Shown: in pieces, positions 11,880-24,700 of the stretch
Position numbering within the stretch: position 1 is the stretch's first letter
How the letters are laid out: each line of letters starts with the position of its first letter
Source: Hypomyces perniciosus
Lineage: Eukaryota; Ascomycota; Sordariomycetes; Hypocreales; Hypocreaceae
Reading direction: 5' to 3'
Length of the DNA stretch: 64,000 nucleotides
Assembly (NCBI GenBank): GCA_008477525.1
Contig: SPDT01000007.1
Coordinates: forward strand, 3,720,001 to 3,784,000
Translations under genes and position numbers: made by a program
Notes under the pieces: generated by a model
What the model was told of the DNA's origin: nothing
The model's input: the letters and a program-made list of their open reading frames with translations, nothing else
The model's database searches: none

Positions 11880-12170
11880 TCTCGGCGGTATCCGGGACAA
11901 TTGAGTGGAAATCGCAACGTCAGCGCGTGGGCTTCATTGTGAAGACTGAAGCCGTCTATTGCGAAGTTTTTCTGACAAAGAGGACAGTATGCGGGTTTTT
12001 CATGGCGCGGTCAAAGGTTAGGTGTGTACTCTTTGCCATGGACTTGTTGGATTGCTCTATGCTGCCGCATTCGTGTGGCTCGTCCCAGTCCAACACTCTG
12101 GACATTGAAAGGGTTATTTGAAGTCGTCTTTGTGCCGTGAGAGACGACCTATTGGCGAATGGGAAGCTGC
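11880..12170 (-). pseudogene. C-terminal zinc-finger tail of a FluG/DUF3435-type protein, frameshifted
   Basis: On the minus strand, one frame gives RHKDDF, a stop, then PFQCPEC. A second gives QQVHGKEYTPNL. A third stretch gives HEKPAYCPLCQKNFAIDGF followed by SLHNEAHAL. This arrangement of a C2H2-like pair after a HIQKxH...CPEC element is the C-terminal layout of fungal FluG-domain/DUF3435 proteins. The same signature (YTPNL, then AYCLLC) recurs in the relic at 22.3 kb. Only the tail is present; no recombinase part follows upstream. The patch itself is barely RIP-biased, so it may be a later-arrived or unduplicated fragment. Confidence 0.5.
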
Positions 12171-12179
12171 AGACCAAGA

Positions 12180-13742
12180 GGTGATTACACCTTTACATAC
12201 GGAGTACTAAGCGAGCTTTATATGTACGGAGTAGTGATAGCCAGTTTACACGCTCCCTTAATCTTATCTTTATTACAACTAGACGGGGTTAAGTTATTTT
12301 TATTGCGCCGAGCTCTATATCGGATAGAACTTTAAGTTTAATTACCTTTATTACTCGGTGTAATACATTTTTTCCGTATAAGGATAAAACTTCTCGTCGC
12401 GCCTTAACATATAGAAGAGGCTATACTTGGTTGCCTTACGAGAAGAAGAAATTCCATAGGGCCGCTAAAGGCGGCCTATGCCTATTGACAAAACGGAAGG
12501 GCGCTATTGTAATTTAAACTTATGCAGTCCCCTGGCTAGCGTTTTTGCCTTCAGGGATAAACAAATTATAGCCCAAGTTAAATAGAAAAGGTTAAACCTG
12601 TAACGAATGCAAACATATATATATATAAAGCCATTAAAATAATATATTTTCTATACCTTATATCATTACTACTTATTGCAGTTTCTGGCTGTTATATCTG
12701 TCGCTAGCTCCGCTGAGCATTATATCCTGTCAAGATGACTACGAAAGGAAACGACCTTTCGGGGAGCCGGATAGTCTCTATCCGCGTCAAAAGCCACTAT
12801 AAGGATGAAAATGATACTTTCGGGATCAATTTCTCCAAGTTAGAGTAAGCTTTCATCTCTTTTTACAGTCAGGAGCCGCCCAATTAATATCACAATATCC
12901 AGGATCGAGGATAATTAAGGCATAAGACCCAAAACCACTAACGCAAATATGAATGATTTAGATAATAGAACTTACACCTCTATTTACGGCCACATTAAAC
13001 AACAGATAAAGGCCCCTGGCGATAACGACTGTAAGGCCGAAGGCGCAAGTATAAGGCAAGGTAAAGATAGACAGCAACCCAAAACGCCTCAATAAGCGCA
13101 TATATAACCCACAGATCATCGCACAGAGCTATCAATACAGATAATTCTGTTAAAAAGGAGGGCTAAAAAGTAAGGATTTCAGTGTATTTGGGTAACCTTC
13201 CTATTCTGGCTTGACCCGGAATTAGGCCCGACGCTAGGACCGAGTTCCGGAGGAACTTCGGTGTAAGTCAGGAAATTTCTGTTATCTACAACGATAACAA
13301 TTGAGCTAGGACCAGCTATCCCGCCTACCCTAGACTCAATACAATGGCCACAATGGCTATTGTGAAAAATCTGACTAAAATGGTTTCCTGTTTGCATGGC
13401 CGTGAGTTGATTTGGCCGATTTCCCATACAAATGAATTTTGCGGAAAATAGGAATAGGGCCACGAACCCAATTCTGCCGCCGCATTCCTATTATCTAGTC
13501 GGAGGACTATTGTAGAAGACAAAGCTATTGTTCATACAATCACTTCTACACCAGCCGCACATACACTAGATATTCTATAGCTTCTAGCTATTAGATCGTT
13601 TACAATTCAATTGTTTATCCATTGTTAACCCAACTAGACTCTCAGTCGTTTCCTTATTGCTGCGTTGTGTGCAGCTTCCTAGAAGCTACACATAAATGAG
13701 GTTCAGTATAACCTTGTTATTTTAACAAATTCACCACATCCA
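12180..13742. other. AT-rich degraded DNA with TACGGAGTA motifs; no gene seen
   Basis: Two copies of a TACGGAGTA element lie at about 12,199 and 12,227. The remainder is AT-rich with short poorly conserved frames. The patch 13,180-13,540 is less mutated but no protein family is recognised in it on either strand. Confidence 0.4.
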
Positions 13743-14340
13743 GGCCAATACAGCTTCTAAAGTCTCTTTAAATGCACGGGCTGAGGAATGTCGCATTGAA
13801 ATCGAGAAGGCAGAACAGGAATATATTAATATACAAGTATAGGCTAGGAATCGCGAGTAGCAAATAACCCCTGAACAATGGCTTGATCTTATTGGTCTGT
13901 AGACTAAGCTTCTGTACGAGTACTAATGTTTCTTTACAGCAACGCAATATCCTTTTACAGACTTTAATACTAGTCGCTTGGCTTCCAAGTGCCAAATGCC
14001 TTTACGTATATAGAGGTATAGGGTTAAAGAATATCTTAGGCTCTTAGAGCTTGGCTTGCCTCGGTCCTTAGAGCCAATATATCATTTCATTTACCATTTT
14101 TATAGTTTATTAACCCTTTTCTATAAGACTATGCCTGCATTTCAAGACAATTAGGTAGTGTACCTTAAAGGTGTATGCAAGTATGCGATAAAAGTATAGG
14201 ATAGCAATAATAAAGAGTATACATAATAGAGCCGTATTTCTGAGGACTGGGATTCCAAGGCATTAGATGAATTGTTATATACAGAGCTTATGAGCAGATA
14301 CTAGGCGGGGAGGAGTTATGAGGTTAGGAAGCTGCATGCA
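13743..14340 (+). pseudogene. EST1-like fungal protein relic (N-terminal part)
   Basis: A plus-strand frame with roughly a dozen stops reads NARAEECRIEIEKAEQEY, then PEQWLDLIGL, TKLLYEY, FFTATQYPF, RLASKCQMPLRI, then a helical stretch LGLPRSLEPIYHFIYHFYSL and TMPAFQDN. This matches my recollection of the N-terminal region of multicopy fungal proteins annotated with an EST1 (telomerase/NMD-associated) DNA/RNA-binding domain. The EST1 domain proper would follow, but the similarity fades after about 14,300. Truncated or beyond recognition; the family call is from memory and unverified. Confidence 0.5.
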
Positions 14341-15376
14341 TAAACACATTTAATATATATATATGCTTTAACTAATATATATACTTAATATTCACTGATT
14401 TAAAGCAATAATAATGGGAAATTTGTGGGAGTATTTATGCAGCGTCAGTACCTTTTCCTTGTTTAATGCAGTGGATTATTGCAGTTATAATATAGGATCG
14501 CAACCTGTAATTCCTGCATCTCTATACGTTGAATAAGTTGGGTAGGGAGGGGCAGGTGTATGCCTCGCTTATTCTATAGGGCTGCCCTATCTTAATCAGA
14601 ATAGTATACCGAGTAGTATTACTGCAGGGATTCTTGTAGTCTAATAGTCAGACAGGGATCACTTAATTCCTAGGAATGCAGTTTTCGTCTTACTATTATA
14701 TACCCTTAACATCAATTACACTGTTACGTTCTATTGCAGGGTGGCTTATTTCTACGCTAAGACCGGCTTACTGCAAATGCAGTATATATATCTGGAGGGG
14801 GCGCTTGATCTCTAGATGTACTGTACTGTAAGGCATTTCCTCCCTGATTTGTTATCTCTTTATCTTTATTACTAAAAACCAACAGTATTAATAACAATAA
14901 AGTTGCTTAAACTTATCTATTATATCTTTATGCTTTTTTTTTCTTACCAGGACTTTTATTCGGTATCGGCGTCAATCCAGAATCCCGCCTGTTATTAAAC
15001 CAATTATTTACGTCTTAACTAAGGTCAAGGTATATCTAAGGTTTCCGTCTTAAAATGAATATTACTGATATTCAACAGTGATAGTAGCGAAATGGAGCTT
15101 AGGGCTAATCTTGATAATACTGAGACTGTTATATAGGTAGAAATAGGGCGGGTGTAAATAATATTATATTAAATATTGTATTAAGGAAGAAGAAGAAAGA
15201 AGATAAAAGAAGAAGAGCGTTTTGGAAGTTTAATTTGTATCCAGAGGCTTTATTCCTTAGACTCGGGTATTACTGAAAGTTAGCAGGGAAAGGATACAAT
15301 ATATAGAGCATATACGCAATAATCGATATTGAGCCATCTTGTAACTCCCGCGTTATACACATGGCTTATTGAAATG
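14341..15376. other. AT-rich degraded DNA, nothing recognised
   Basis: No frame, repeat or RNA gene could be recognised on either strand. Composition and stop density match the surrounding RIP-affected DNA. Confidence 0.45.
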
Positions 15377-16215
15377 CTAAAACCTAATTCTAACAGCCAT
15401 ACCCGGATCAAACTTATGATCATTCCTCTTTAGCTTCCCCGCCTTTAATTGCTCACTCTCTGCTTATAGATATAGGCCTGGCAGCATATACCCGCGCTGA
15501 TTTGCCACCACCTTTATACTATTACGCTTAAAATTCATAGAATAATGCGTATGCCTAAAGATCCAAGTCTTAACGCTATCTTATCCTTCCTGATCTATAA
15601 GGTCTGTCGCAAACGCCGACGTCTATAGATTGCTGGCGTGCTTTAGGTGAGAAGTGCCTTTTATGTATGGCGCGTGATGCGTCGCTATAAGAAGCTGTCG
15701 TTTAGGGCTGTTTTCCTGGGCAGCGATTTATGCGACTTGGCAGCAGAGCTAGGATACTTCTTTAGCGTAGTGATGGTTATATTTCTAGATAGTCTATATA
15801 GTTATCTTTTTAAAGTTATTGATTTTGGATTCAATAATGGCCTAAGTATTTTCTGGGATTGCAGACTAGAGTGTATATCTTAGGATAGTTAGGTCAGAAT
15901 TCGGGTTATCCCAGCGAGTTCTATGCAAGAGAACGACATTCTCTTTAAGGGACAGCTCGTTTACAAGGCGCTGTGCTGTATCTAGGCCAGTATTATAGTC
16001 CCGCTTATAAAACTTATGGTTGCCCAGTATAAGAAATACCTTTTTGTAGCGAGATACCTGTGACTGAAGGAATGCCAGGTAGTTTTTGTAGTTGATCAGT
16101 CTTTTAATATCGCCTGCAAGCAGCAGAAATGGCGCTGTAATGGGGAATATGAATATTAAGTATTGCTGGCTAACTTTGAGATGCAGGTTAAATAGGATTT
16201 GCACTTTAATACCTG
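15377..16215 (-). pseudogene. Calcineurin-like metallophosphoesterase relic
   Basis: The minus strand reads as a small fungal calcineurin-like phosphoesterase. From the 5' end: LHLKVSQQYLIF (family DLHLE), APFLLLAGDIKRLINY (GD motif), KVFLILGNHKFY (GNHE motif) and LLHRTRWDNP. The C-terminal half has KTWIFRHTHYSMNFKRNSIK (GHTH motif), VVANQRGYMLPGL and DHKFDPGMAVRI, ending at a TAG. Key metal ligands are hit: Asp to Asn in the first motif, Glu to Lys after GNH, Gly to Arg before HTH. All are G-to-A changes compatible with RIP. The middle (15,640-15,880) is the most eroded. Confidence 0.75.
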
Positions 16216-16929
16216 GCTGGCGCAGGCGTGTTAAAATGCTCTTGAAAAATGCATGTATACTTTAAGTGGATAGTTAAATAGGTAATGTTTGAAGTCTGTT
16301 TATATTTCTTGCATAAAGTCTGTCCCTAATATGTACGATATATAAGTTTCTGGTTCCAACTTTTAAGGCAGGGCTGGCCAAGGGGAGTGTTAGTAGAGCA
16401 ACTAAAAGCAGTTAATGTAAAAGTAGGCTAAAAATTAGTAACAGTATATATAGGCCCACCGCCAGCCCACAGCCAGCCCCTGCATCACTAAGGCCAATTA
16501 AACTGTCCCGCAAATATATAGAGGAGTTTTTACCTAAATTCTATTTATTTATAGAGTACTTTATCAGTAAATGCAGCTCACCCGGCCTTTACAATAAACT
16601 TGATGCCCGCTAGAGTAGTGATCAGTATCTTAAACCACTATAGTATCCCGATATGCATTATCGGAGAGCTGGTCCTTAATTACTATAACGTTCCACGCGT
16701 CTGCCACGTTAGCGGCCTCAGCTTTTCGGCTTTTGTATTCGGAAGCTGACCAGGAGTAGGATCTAGAGATTTGCGTCTTAAGTTTAAGCCCTTTCCTCGC
16801 GGCTGATCTCCTATACTTGATGGGATTTTTTAAGCTTTGCAAGCAAGATGACGACGACTACAACAACTATATACGGTATAAGCGTGGCTTCCCCAGTATA
16901 TCGACCACTAGCTAGGCTAACCTTGTTTA
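16216..16929. other. Degraded DNA, no gene recognised
   Basis: Short minus-strand open stretches (for example 16630-16842) have no family resemblance. A CCAGCCCAC-like motif occurs twice near 16,459-16,480. Nothing else is visible. Confidence 0.4.
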
Positions 16930-18440
16930 GGTAGTAGTGGTATTTCCTGCTTTGTTCTGCAGACTTGATCCCATCGAGAATATATTTATTGTATACCCTG
17001 TTACTGGCTATAAAGGTTACGTTAGCAAGGAGATAGCAGATATCAGTTATGAAGACCTTGCTAGTTTGCATCTCCCTCGCCTAGCGCTATTTCTTAAAGG
17101 CTTAGCTAAGAGGTTTTTGGATATAGGGGATAATGTGGCTATGATTGCTATTAAGCAGCTTGTAGATAGGATAGATCTTGACGAAGTCTAGGCAGAAAAA
17201 AACCTTAAAGGCTTACAGCCTGCTATTCTTACTTTAATAATAAAGCAAATTAGTAGTAAAAGGTTAAAGATAGATTACTTTTGCGATAATTAAATTACCT
17301 GTTTTATAAGTAATAAAGAGGAAGTGGAGGCTGTATAAATAATTCCCGGGTTTTAATAAATGTTGGTTTTGTTCTGTATAAAAAAATGGATACTGTTAAG
17401 GCTTAGGCCAACAATATTATGCTCTTTTAATATAAGACTAATTAATGTATATGCCTTAGTCTCTTACAGGGCCTTAAGCGTTAAGTGCTGTATAGTATAT
17501 TGGCAGCCTTTATTATAGTTTAGCCTCTAGAGTGGAATAGGTATAAAGGTACCTAATTTATATATTTAATAATCCAATTTATAAGCAGCAGTAGATAATA
17601 TACTAGCCTTCCCTTTTAGTTATCCTCCTGCTTTCTTAATAGCACTAGCTGTTTTCCCCTTTTATTAATGCCTTAAATTAGAAAACTTCCACTTTATACA
17701 GTACTAATATAGCCTATAATTCAAGAATACTTAAATAATGCTGCTATCGCTCTGTATCGCGCTTTAAACCGCGAGAATGTAGCCTTTGGCATATTCGGTA
17801 AATATGCTATTAGCGCTTTAGGGGGAGTTTGAGAAAGTAAGGATATTAACTGTCTGGCTTCTGTAACTAAATACTAGGTTATTGAAATCTTAAATAATAG
17901 GGAGGGCTTTTAGGCAATCCCCTAGAGCCGCGAGGACTATATTGCTTTTTTTTAGTTGGATAAAGGTAATAGAGCTAATGCTGTTTTGGTGGAAATTTTT
18001 TGCGAGAAGTTCCTAGGTGAGTTTATGCTCCTTTATAATTTTATAACTGCAGTGCTGATAATTCTGGCTGCTTAAAAGCCTAGTATACTATAGGCAATAT
18101 TCTAAGTAATACTATTGTAATTAATAGCCTTACTCTTAGTTAAGGAATCTTATACTTCTTTAAACCTTTCTATCTATTTAAAGGCAAGCTCTATACTGCT
18201 GCTACTCGGGCTAAGTTCTATAATTTGGCAGATTTAAAGATACTTGCCGGTAAATATAAAAAGGTTATTAAGTCGCGGGCTAATAAGCTTAGCCTCGAAT
18301 ATATTGGACTAGCTATTAAGCAGTATATTGAGCTGGAAAGGCTTTTTAAAAAACTTAGTATTAACGTAAATAAGGGCAAGGAATTGGTGAAAGATTATGA
18401 TCTGAATAAGCTTCCCCCTCTAGCTTTAGGCGATATCTAG
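16930..18440 (+). pseudogene. Unidentified degraded coding remnant(s)
   Basis: Two plus-strand stretches look protein-derived. The first (16,937-17,330) includes YPVTGYKGYVSKEIADISY, then LASLHLPRLALFLKGLAKRF and AIKQLVDRIDLDEV. The second (18,190-18,440) includes KLYTAATRAKFYNLADLKIL and LSLEYIGLAIKQYIELERLF. The region between them is interrupted by many TAA/TAG codons. They may belong to one gene or two. I do not recognise a family; the composition suggests helical protein. Confidence 0.4.
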
Positions 18441-20419
18441 CGTGGTCTCCTGGCTTAGCTTTGATCTTGTAGTGTCGGAAATGCCTAATAGCAATAAGAA
18501 GTAACAATAAAGCTGCTTCTAGGTTAATGGTGTAAATATATTAATGGCTAATAGGTCTATGGCTGCTAGTATAGTAATGCCTCTTTAGTGCTGTATTCTA
18601 GGCTATTAAGAAAATATCATCTAGAATCTAAACACTAGATACCGGTAAGGAATAGTTTTTAAGCTTTGTTAGGCTAAAGAAAATAGGCATTAATAGAGAT
18701 GTAATACAGGTAAGGGACCAGCTTGGCACAACTTGGCAGCCTTATCCAAAAATGTGATAGATGATAAGAACCTTATAATAGCTGAATTTTCCTAAGCTCC
18801 CAGATTCTTTATGCCGGCCCTCCTATCGCCTAAGCTGTATTTATGCATTAGCTTTATGGTGATATTACCGACGCTCTTTATGTTCTGTCTTTTTTGCCGA
18901 GGCCTTGGGGAAAAGCTTGTGACTTGTTTAAATGATTGACGTTTAGAATAAAGTTGGATATATATAGATATCTCCTAGGCGGAGAGGAAGCGATTATATA
19001 TATAACTGTAATGCTTACTATAAGGAATATTAGAGAGGAACCTCTCCAGTAAGAGACCAGTATATTAAGTGTAGAAAGGCTGGTTTAAAAGGGCAGAAGC
19101 AATAGTCTAGTGGTCTGTATTATATTAGAAAGTACAGATACTCCTTTATCTTATTAATATAATCCCTAATAATCCAGTATGGTATATTTAGCATTAAAGG
19201 TACTTTTTGGTTTGTTATGTGTCTTTTTATTTATTTTTATGGTCGCTGTTTCGACTATACGCTAGCAATCTTAAAATATACTTAAAGAAAGAAGTAGCTT
19301 TATTCCTAGTTCCCCTTTTATTAGCTTGCCTGATTGTGTTGTCTCTTTGCTCCTTTGCCCAGTCTTTACTATTACGGTATACATCAACTCCCTGCCAGAA
19401 GATATCGATATTATTAATTAAGGCAAATACTTTAAGTTATATTATAACAAATCCCAGTTAACTTTAGGGCGTAGGTGGTTGTATTGTATAGGTGGTAAAT
19501 ATCTTTAGTTGCCTATTAAGGTATGTGTAACCAAGAGTATAAGCCTTGTTGTCGTAAATGTCATAATAGGAATTATATGACCAAAGAGTTTATTGACATT
19601 TTTCGCTAAGTGCTATATTATAGGATAGCTGTCGTTAAGCTATAGCTGCAGACCTATCCTTTCCCTTTATTTCAATAAAAAAAATTAGTGCAACAGGAAG
19701 GTCCTTTTAAGTGGAGGGAACAATATGACCACCTAACTTATTAAGAATTCGTCGATCTAGATCTTTAAGACGTATACTATAATATAAATCCGGGCTGGCT
19801 GGAATAAGTGTACTGTCAGTCAGATAGTCGAGATTTATAAACGGAATTTCCCCGGCAGCATATTCTTTATCCCTAACGTCTCTTTTAATTATTGGTATAA
19901 CAGTAGTCGCGATTTCTCTCTCTTTTAGCGCCTGCGCGTCTGCTTCCCTGAATATGCGGAAGTCACAGGTCGAGGACCTAAGTGGAAGTAGGGATGCTCT
20001 GGGCTGTATTAATGCTTGAAGAATATTATCCTTATTCTCGAGCTCTGGCGGCGACTGACCATCTGGGTACCTATAGGTATAGGGTAAGATGTTATGATTA
20101 ATGAGATGCTGCTAAAAGGCACGATTATATGGCCCTATAATCTTCGTATTTATCGTTTATGGGGTGGTATTACTTGAAGATGGTAGTAAGCTCCTCTTCT
20201 TCAGTAACTGCGACGCTCCCTTTTGGGGCTTAAGGCAGGGGAGGAAGCGTTTAAGTCTAGCTTTTTGCGCGACAGTGACCCAAGCAACCCATGGATAATT
20301 AAAAATCAGGTGCTTAAGAGTTTTCATTAGAAATTTAATAGCACTAGTAAAAATTATTATGCTATATTCAAGAGAGGATAATCCCTAAGAGAAGATTAAC
20401 CATAATATAAACATGATGT
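18441..20419. other. AT-rich degraded DNA, nothing recognised
   Basis: The longest open stretch (19207-19461, plus) is hydrophobic by base composition only. No motif, tRNA or repeat unit was found on either strand. Confidence 0.45.
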
Positions 20420-21130
20420 ATGTTACATGCAGGCATACAGCTAAGAGGAAGTATGCCTCTAGTCCCAAGATTCTGTATTTTAAAACGGTTCGACAGCTAG
20501 CTATAGCCAGCGAATGCGCCTGCACTTTTTCTATTTTATTTACCCTTGTATCTCGCGTTTTACTATACGCTTTACTTGCATCCTCTGCAAATCCTATTTC
20601 TTCCTTTCCTAATAAGTTGAGTTGTATTGCTGAGCTGGGAATTTGCGCCTTTTCTTAATAGGATTTAGATTAACTATAAATCCAGGCATGATGGCCAGAC
20701 CACCTAACTCTGCAATATAACCTCAGGGCAATTAATATTTAGGGGTTTAGACAGGAGTTGTGGCGCGGGAAGCTGTAAATCCGGAAATTGTATGATTTGA
20801 CGCAGCTTGTTAGGAAGCTTAGGAGATGATCTTTCCGCCCTTGTATAGCTGTAGATATATAATTAAGGGGGATAAATAAATGTCACCTAAGTCAGCGAAT
20901 CACTACACGACAGTATTGCATACACCGCAAATATAGTTGTAGATCGCGGGCTAATGCTGGTGGTACTGTTGTCGGATATTAGTCTGATAACGTTATACCG
21001 ACTACAAGAGTTTGGCTCGCTAATGCTAAACGAACGCAAGGTTCTATCAGTCGTCTCGCCGCGTGTATAGAAGGGGAGGCTGATAAAACCTCTGTAATGT
21101 AAAAGGACTAGCTGGCCTAATATTAGCATA
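20420..21130 (-). pseudogene. Unidentified degraded coding remnant
   Basis: On the minus strand, an open segment (20887-21129) is followed, with stops and one frameshift, by SPKLPNKLRQIIQFPDLQLP and then GYIAELGGLAIMPGFIVNLN and PIKKRRKFPAQQYNSTY. A basic, helical-looking tail extends to about 20,450. The composition is that of protein rather than random AT-rich DNA. I do not recognise the family. Confidence 0.4.
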
Positions 21131-22259
21131 TATCCGTATAGTAAGCCTTGCTAGGGCGGGGCAGACTTAAGCACGTTACCTAATCCCAGATAAGCTGTCA
21201 TCGTCGCAGTCATTAAAGCATCCTAAGTATAGCCCTTTACAGGTCGCTGGCGGGATTTAAGGAATGAGGAAAGTCGTAGCTGCAGCGTCTTATTGCTAGA
21301 GCGTCGATGGCGAGGATAAGTCGGGGCTAGATTAGGTTTAGCGAGTGATAGTCCTTCTATCTCTAAGCCGCTATAAGAAAGACAGGAAAGCTCTCTAGCG
21401 GAGATAAACTGGAGGAACAGATAAATAAAGGTATAATATGCAAAGTCTATAGGCGGAATACCCCAGGATTATAATTTTAGCTATATATGCAGTAAAAAGG
21501 GGGAAAGGTAGATATATGAGGGGGGCGTAGTTAGATAAGGAGAGGGTTTTTAGGTCGAATATAGCGGACAGGAGGGTAAGGAGATAGAGAAAGAGGTGGG
21601 CGGTCTTATAGAAATACCTATAAAGAAGTAGGAGGTTAAAAGTTTTGGGGGAAAGGAGGGGGGTTGAATTAAAAGGCGATAGAGGGCGGCAGGAATTTGC
21701 AGTGACTGACTTGACCTAAACGGACCTTTTATTAAGTATTTATTTAAACAGGGACCATTATAAAAACACTTATCTACATTTACACGCTTAAGGTTTCACA
21801 GAGAAGCTGTCTAAGAAAAAGCCACCCTCTGCATTATAAGACACTTATCAATCCTAACCCTCTACCCAAAACTCCTCACCAGCATGTAGGTTAGGGGACC
21901 CTTTATCTTTCCAATCCCAATCTTTATTATAATTAGTCTCTTCTATCGATTGATCGGAGAGTAGGTATATCTTCTTTACTGGGCAAGCATTAACTGAATG
22001 CTACTCCTTTAAGTTAGCTGTAGCTCTTTTCCTTTTCTTTAAGATATTCGGTTATTTAATTTTATCCGGATAATCCCCCTTTATCTCCACAAGTATATTT
22101 TCTAACCTGAAAGCAGGGTCTACAGCTAACTCGTTATATCGACTTATATCGCTAACGAGCCTTGCCCTTAGGACTTCCCTACCACTATAGGCGTCTTTTA
22201 AGTGCGCTACCTAGAAATCCTGACCATTAATTAATATCAATTCCTGTCTAGGGCATTCT
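21131..22259. other. Degraded DNA, no gene recognised
   Basis: Includes a purine-rich stretch (about 21,480-21,680, plus strand) with several GGGGG/AGGGAGG runs. No protein or RNA gene is visible. Confidence 0.4.
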
Positions 22260-24700
22260 AGATATTAGAATAGATAAGAGAATTTCCTGGAATGCCTTTT
22301 ATTAAGATGCTGTATAAATCCTTTTACTGTAAAGAGGCCCCGGCATAATAGGCAATACGCCGTTTTTATTGTCTTGGGTTAAAGGTTTGGTGTATATATT
22401 TTATTATATATTTATTCGATATAGCTGCTCTAAGCATATAGGTTGGCCTTGATAATATACTTGCCTTATCCGAGACTTCTATATTCTGGGCAGGCGAAAG
22501 GGTGCTTAAAATTATAAGCCTTCTGGATATGTCTGGTAAGTAAAGACTTGCTAAAAAACCCACTATAGCTAAAGAGGCACTGTAGCTTCTTAGAAGTTTT
22601 AAGCTTAAGATCCCCAATTACAGGGTCAGCATCCTTATTGCCCTTTAGGGTTTGCCCTCTTATATATGCCACAATCTTGTCTGGAAGCGTTATAGGAGGC
22701 ATTCGATCTGTAAGCAGTAAAGAAATCTTCTCGGCAGTGGCGTTGCTGGCCTGGAAAAGCACTTGTCGCGGGTTAGTGGCCAAAGAATCATATAAATGTA
22801 TAGTTGGTTTCCTTTATGCCTGTAATCTATTGACCTCCGCGAAGTAAGTTTAACGTTTCTCCTGCAGCGTTAGGTTCTCTAGGCAGTCGTATATATGCTG
22901 AATTTGTCCCCAGATCTTCCCTTCCTTTTTACTTTTCAGCCTATATTTATTCCATATAATTATTAACTCTTATTTTAAGGCCTTAATATTATTTTATTTA
23001 TTAAACTTGTCTTTCTTTTCCTGTATAAGGTAGAGAGGGGTATATAGGTCCTGTCGCAAGAAGGTGTTAGATATAACGGACTATAGGGCGTTATCTTGTT
23101 TACTAAGTTTACTAAATGCAATCTCTGGCAGTTTATTTTATGTCTGAACTAGCTAATAAGATATTTCGAAGACTTCCGTTAAGTTTGCAAGAATATAGTT
23201 TTGTATAGCTAAGGTTAAGCTTCCTGTAAAGAATAAGGATAAGGCGTTAGTTAAATAAAAAATATAAAGGCCACCGCTATTAGTGTCGACCTACTATTAA
23301 GCCGTCCCCCTGTATTAACTCTCAGTAAATATAGCCGCTTCCTCTCGCAAGACCCTGTAATAAAATATACGCGATTCTAAACGCCTAAAAACTGATTATA
23401 TGATATTGGAATAATCTTCTTTTTCTCTTTTAGTACCTCGTTACTCTATTTAAGTTATATATAATTTACGCTTTTCTCAAGCAGCCTAGGACGCAGGACC
23501 TGGTCGCATAAATTATAGCCAGCTTTAAAAGCATTATCGGCAATAGCCCTAATCGTGAAAAGCGTGATAAGATAAAGCAATTTATATGGCATAAGTGTTA
23601 TAGGAACGCGTAACCTATCTTATTACAGTGTTATTAGTTAAGCTGAGATTTAAGTAAAAAGGCGTATTTTAAGTTACATTACCTAGAGCGCTAATTTCTC
23701 TAAATGCAATTTTTTCTTTACTTAACGTGGTAAATAGTAATAAATACTACTGGCTAAGTCCTAGACGGCATTTCCTGATCTCTGACCTAAGTAAGCTTAA
23801 TATCCTTATACCTAATATTTACTAGACTGCCTGGCCTCCAGCCGCTAATCCCGCCTAAAAGGGTAGTATAATAGAATGCAAGCCGTTTACTGGGTCTGTA
23901 CGGTATATTTTATGCCTTTATCTAGACTATATCGAGGCAGAAGATAATATCTTCTGCTATTATCTTAGACTTTTCGAAACTCTGCTTAAGGGAAAGACCA
24001 AGTTTAATAGCCAAATGCAGTATTTACTGCATTTACTTTAACCTGTCAGTAATACAGCGCTAAGTATAGGAGGAGAGAGGAACTCACCTGAGCTAACTTA
24101 TAGGCTAGACTATGACTATGACTAATATTGCGGGATGAAAAATTAAGTGTCTAGAATAATGCATTGGCTTGATCTTCCTTTCGCTTCGCTTTTATTACCC
24201 TACTGTCGGCTTTATTGATAAGAAGAGTCTATATATCTTTAACTGAGCAGGCGCTTTGAATGGTCTGAACTTCTTTATACTCTTCCGGCCTTAAGTATAG
24301 CTATTTCGTGATTAAGTTTTCGATATATAACCTTAAAAATGTTTAGAATATCGATTAGATATCCTCTAACCTAACATAAAGGTTAATCCAGACACTTTCG
24401 GGATTAATATTAATAGACTCGGCGAAGCTAGACGATTGCTTTAGTACTAGCTAAAGAGCGGCTAGAAGTTAGGTAAAGGGAAGTATTGTCGCACTATCGC
24501 TAATTCTCCTATACCCTGTTATGACGCTTTTATATATCCGGGTCTATATATAAATCTTTATTAAGTGGGTTTGCCTAATATTGCTTAAGGGTAGCTAAAG
24601 CAATCTCTGCATTAAAAGCCTATTGGCGAGGTCGTTTAAAGGGAAGAGGTCTTTAAGGGGAAATTATGCTATCTCTGGAACAAGTTAAGGCTACAGGGAT
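22260..24700 (-). pseudogene. DUF3435 (FluG-type) tyrosine-recombinase-like gene, RIP-degraded, near full length
   Basis: Minus-strand relic about 2.4 kb long. Around 23,770-23,880 it reads AFYYTTLLGGISGWRPGSLV, then NIRYKDIKLT and VRDQEMPSR. This is the DUF3435 block around the first catalytic Arg of these tyrosine recombinases. Next come AIADNAFKAGYNLCDQVLRP (23,560), KKKIIPISYNQFLGV and NRVYFITGSCERKRL (23,350-23,430), LRVNTGGRLN (23,300; family LRxGAGxRLD) and NYILANLTEVFEISY (23,190). The C-terminus has DKIVAYIRGQTLKGNKDADP, a TRHIQKAYNF..FACPEY C2H2-like element, and YTPNL..AYCLLC. DUF3435 proteins include Starship captains; FluG-type members with zinc-finger tails are a related group whose mobility is less clear. 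The 5' end lies near the right edge of the AT-rich block and the gene reads inward. Confidence 0.75.
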
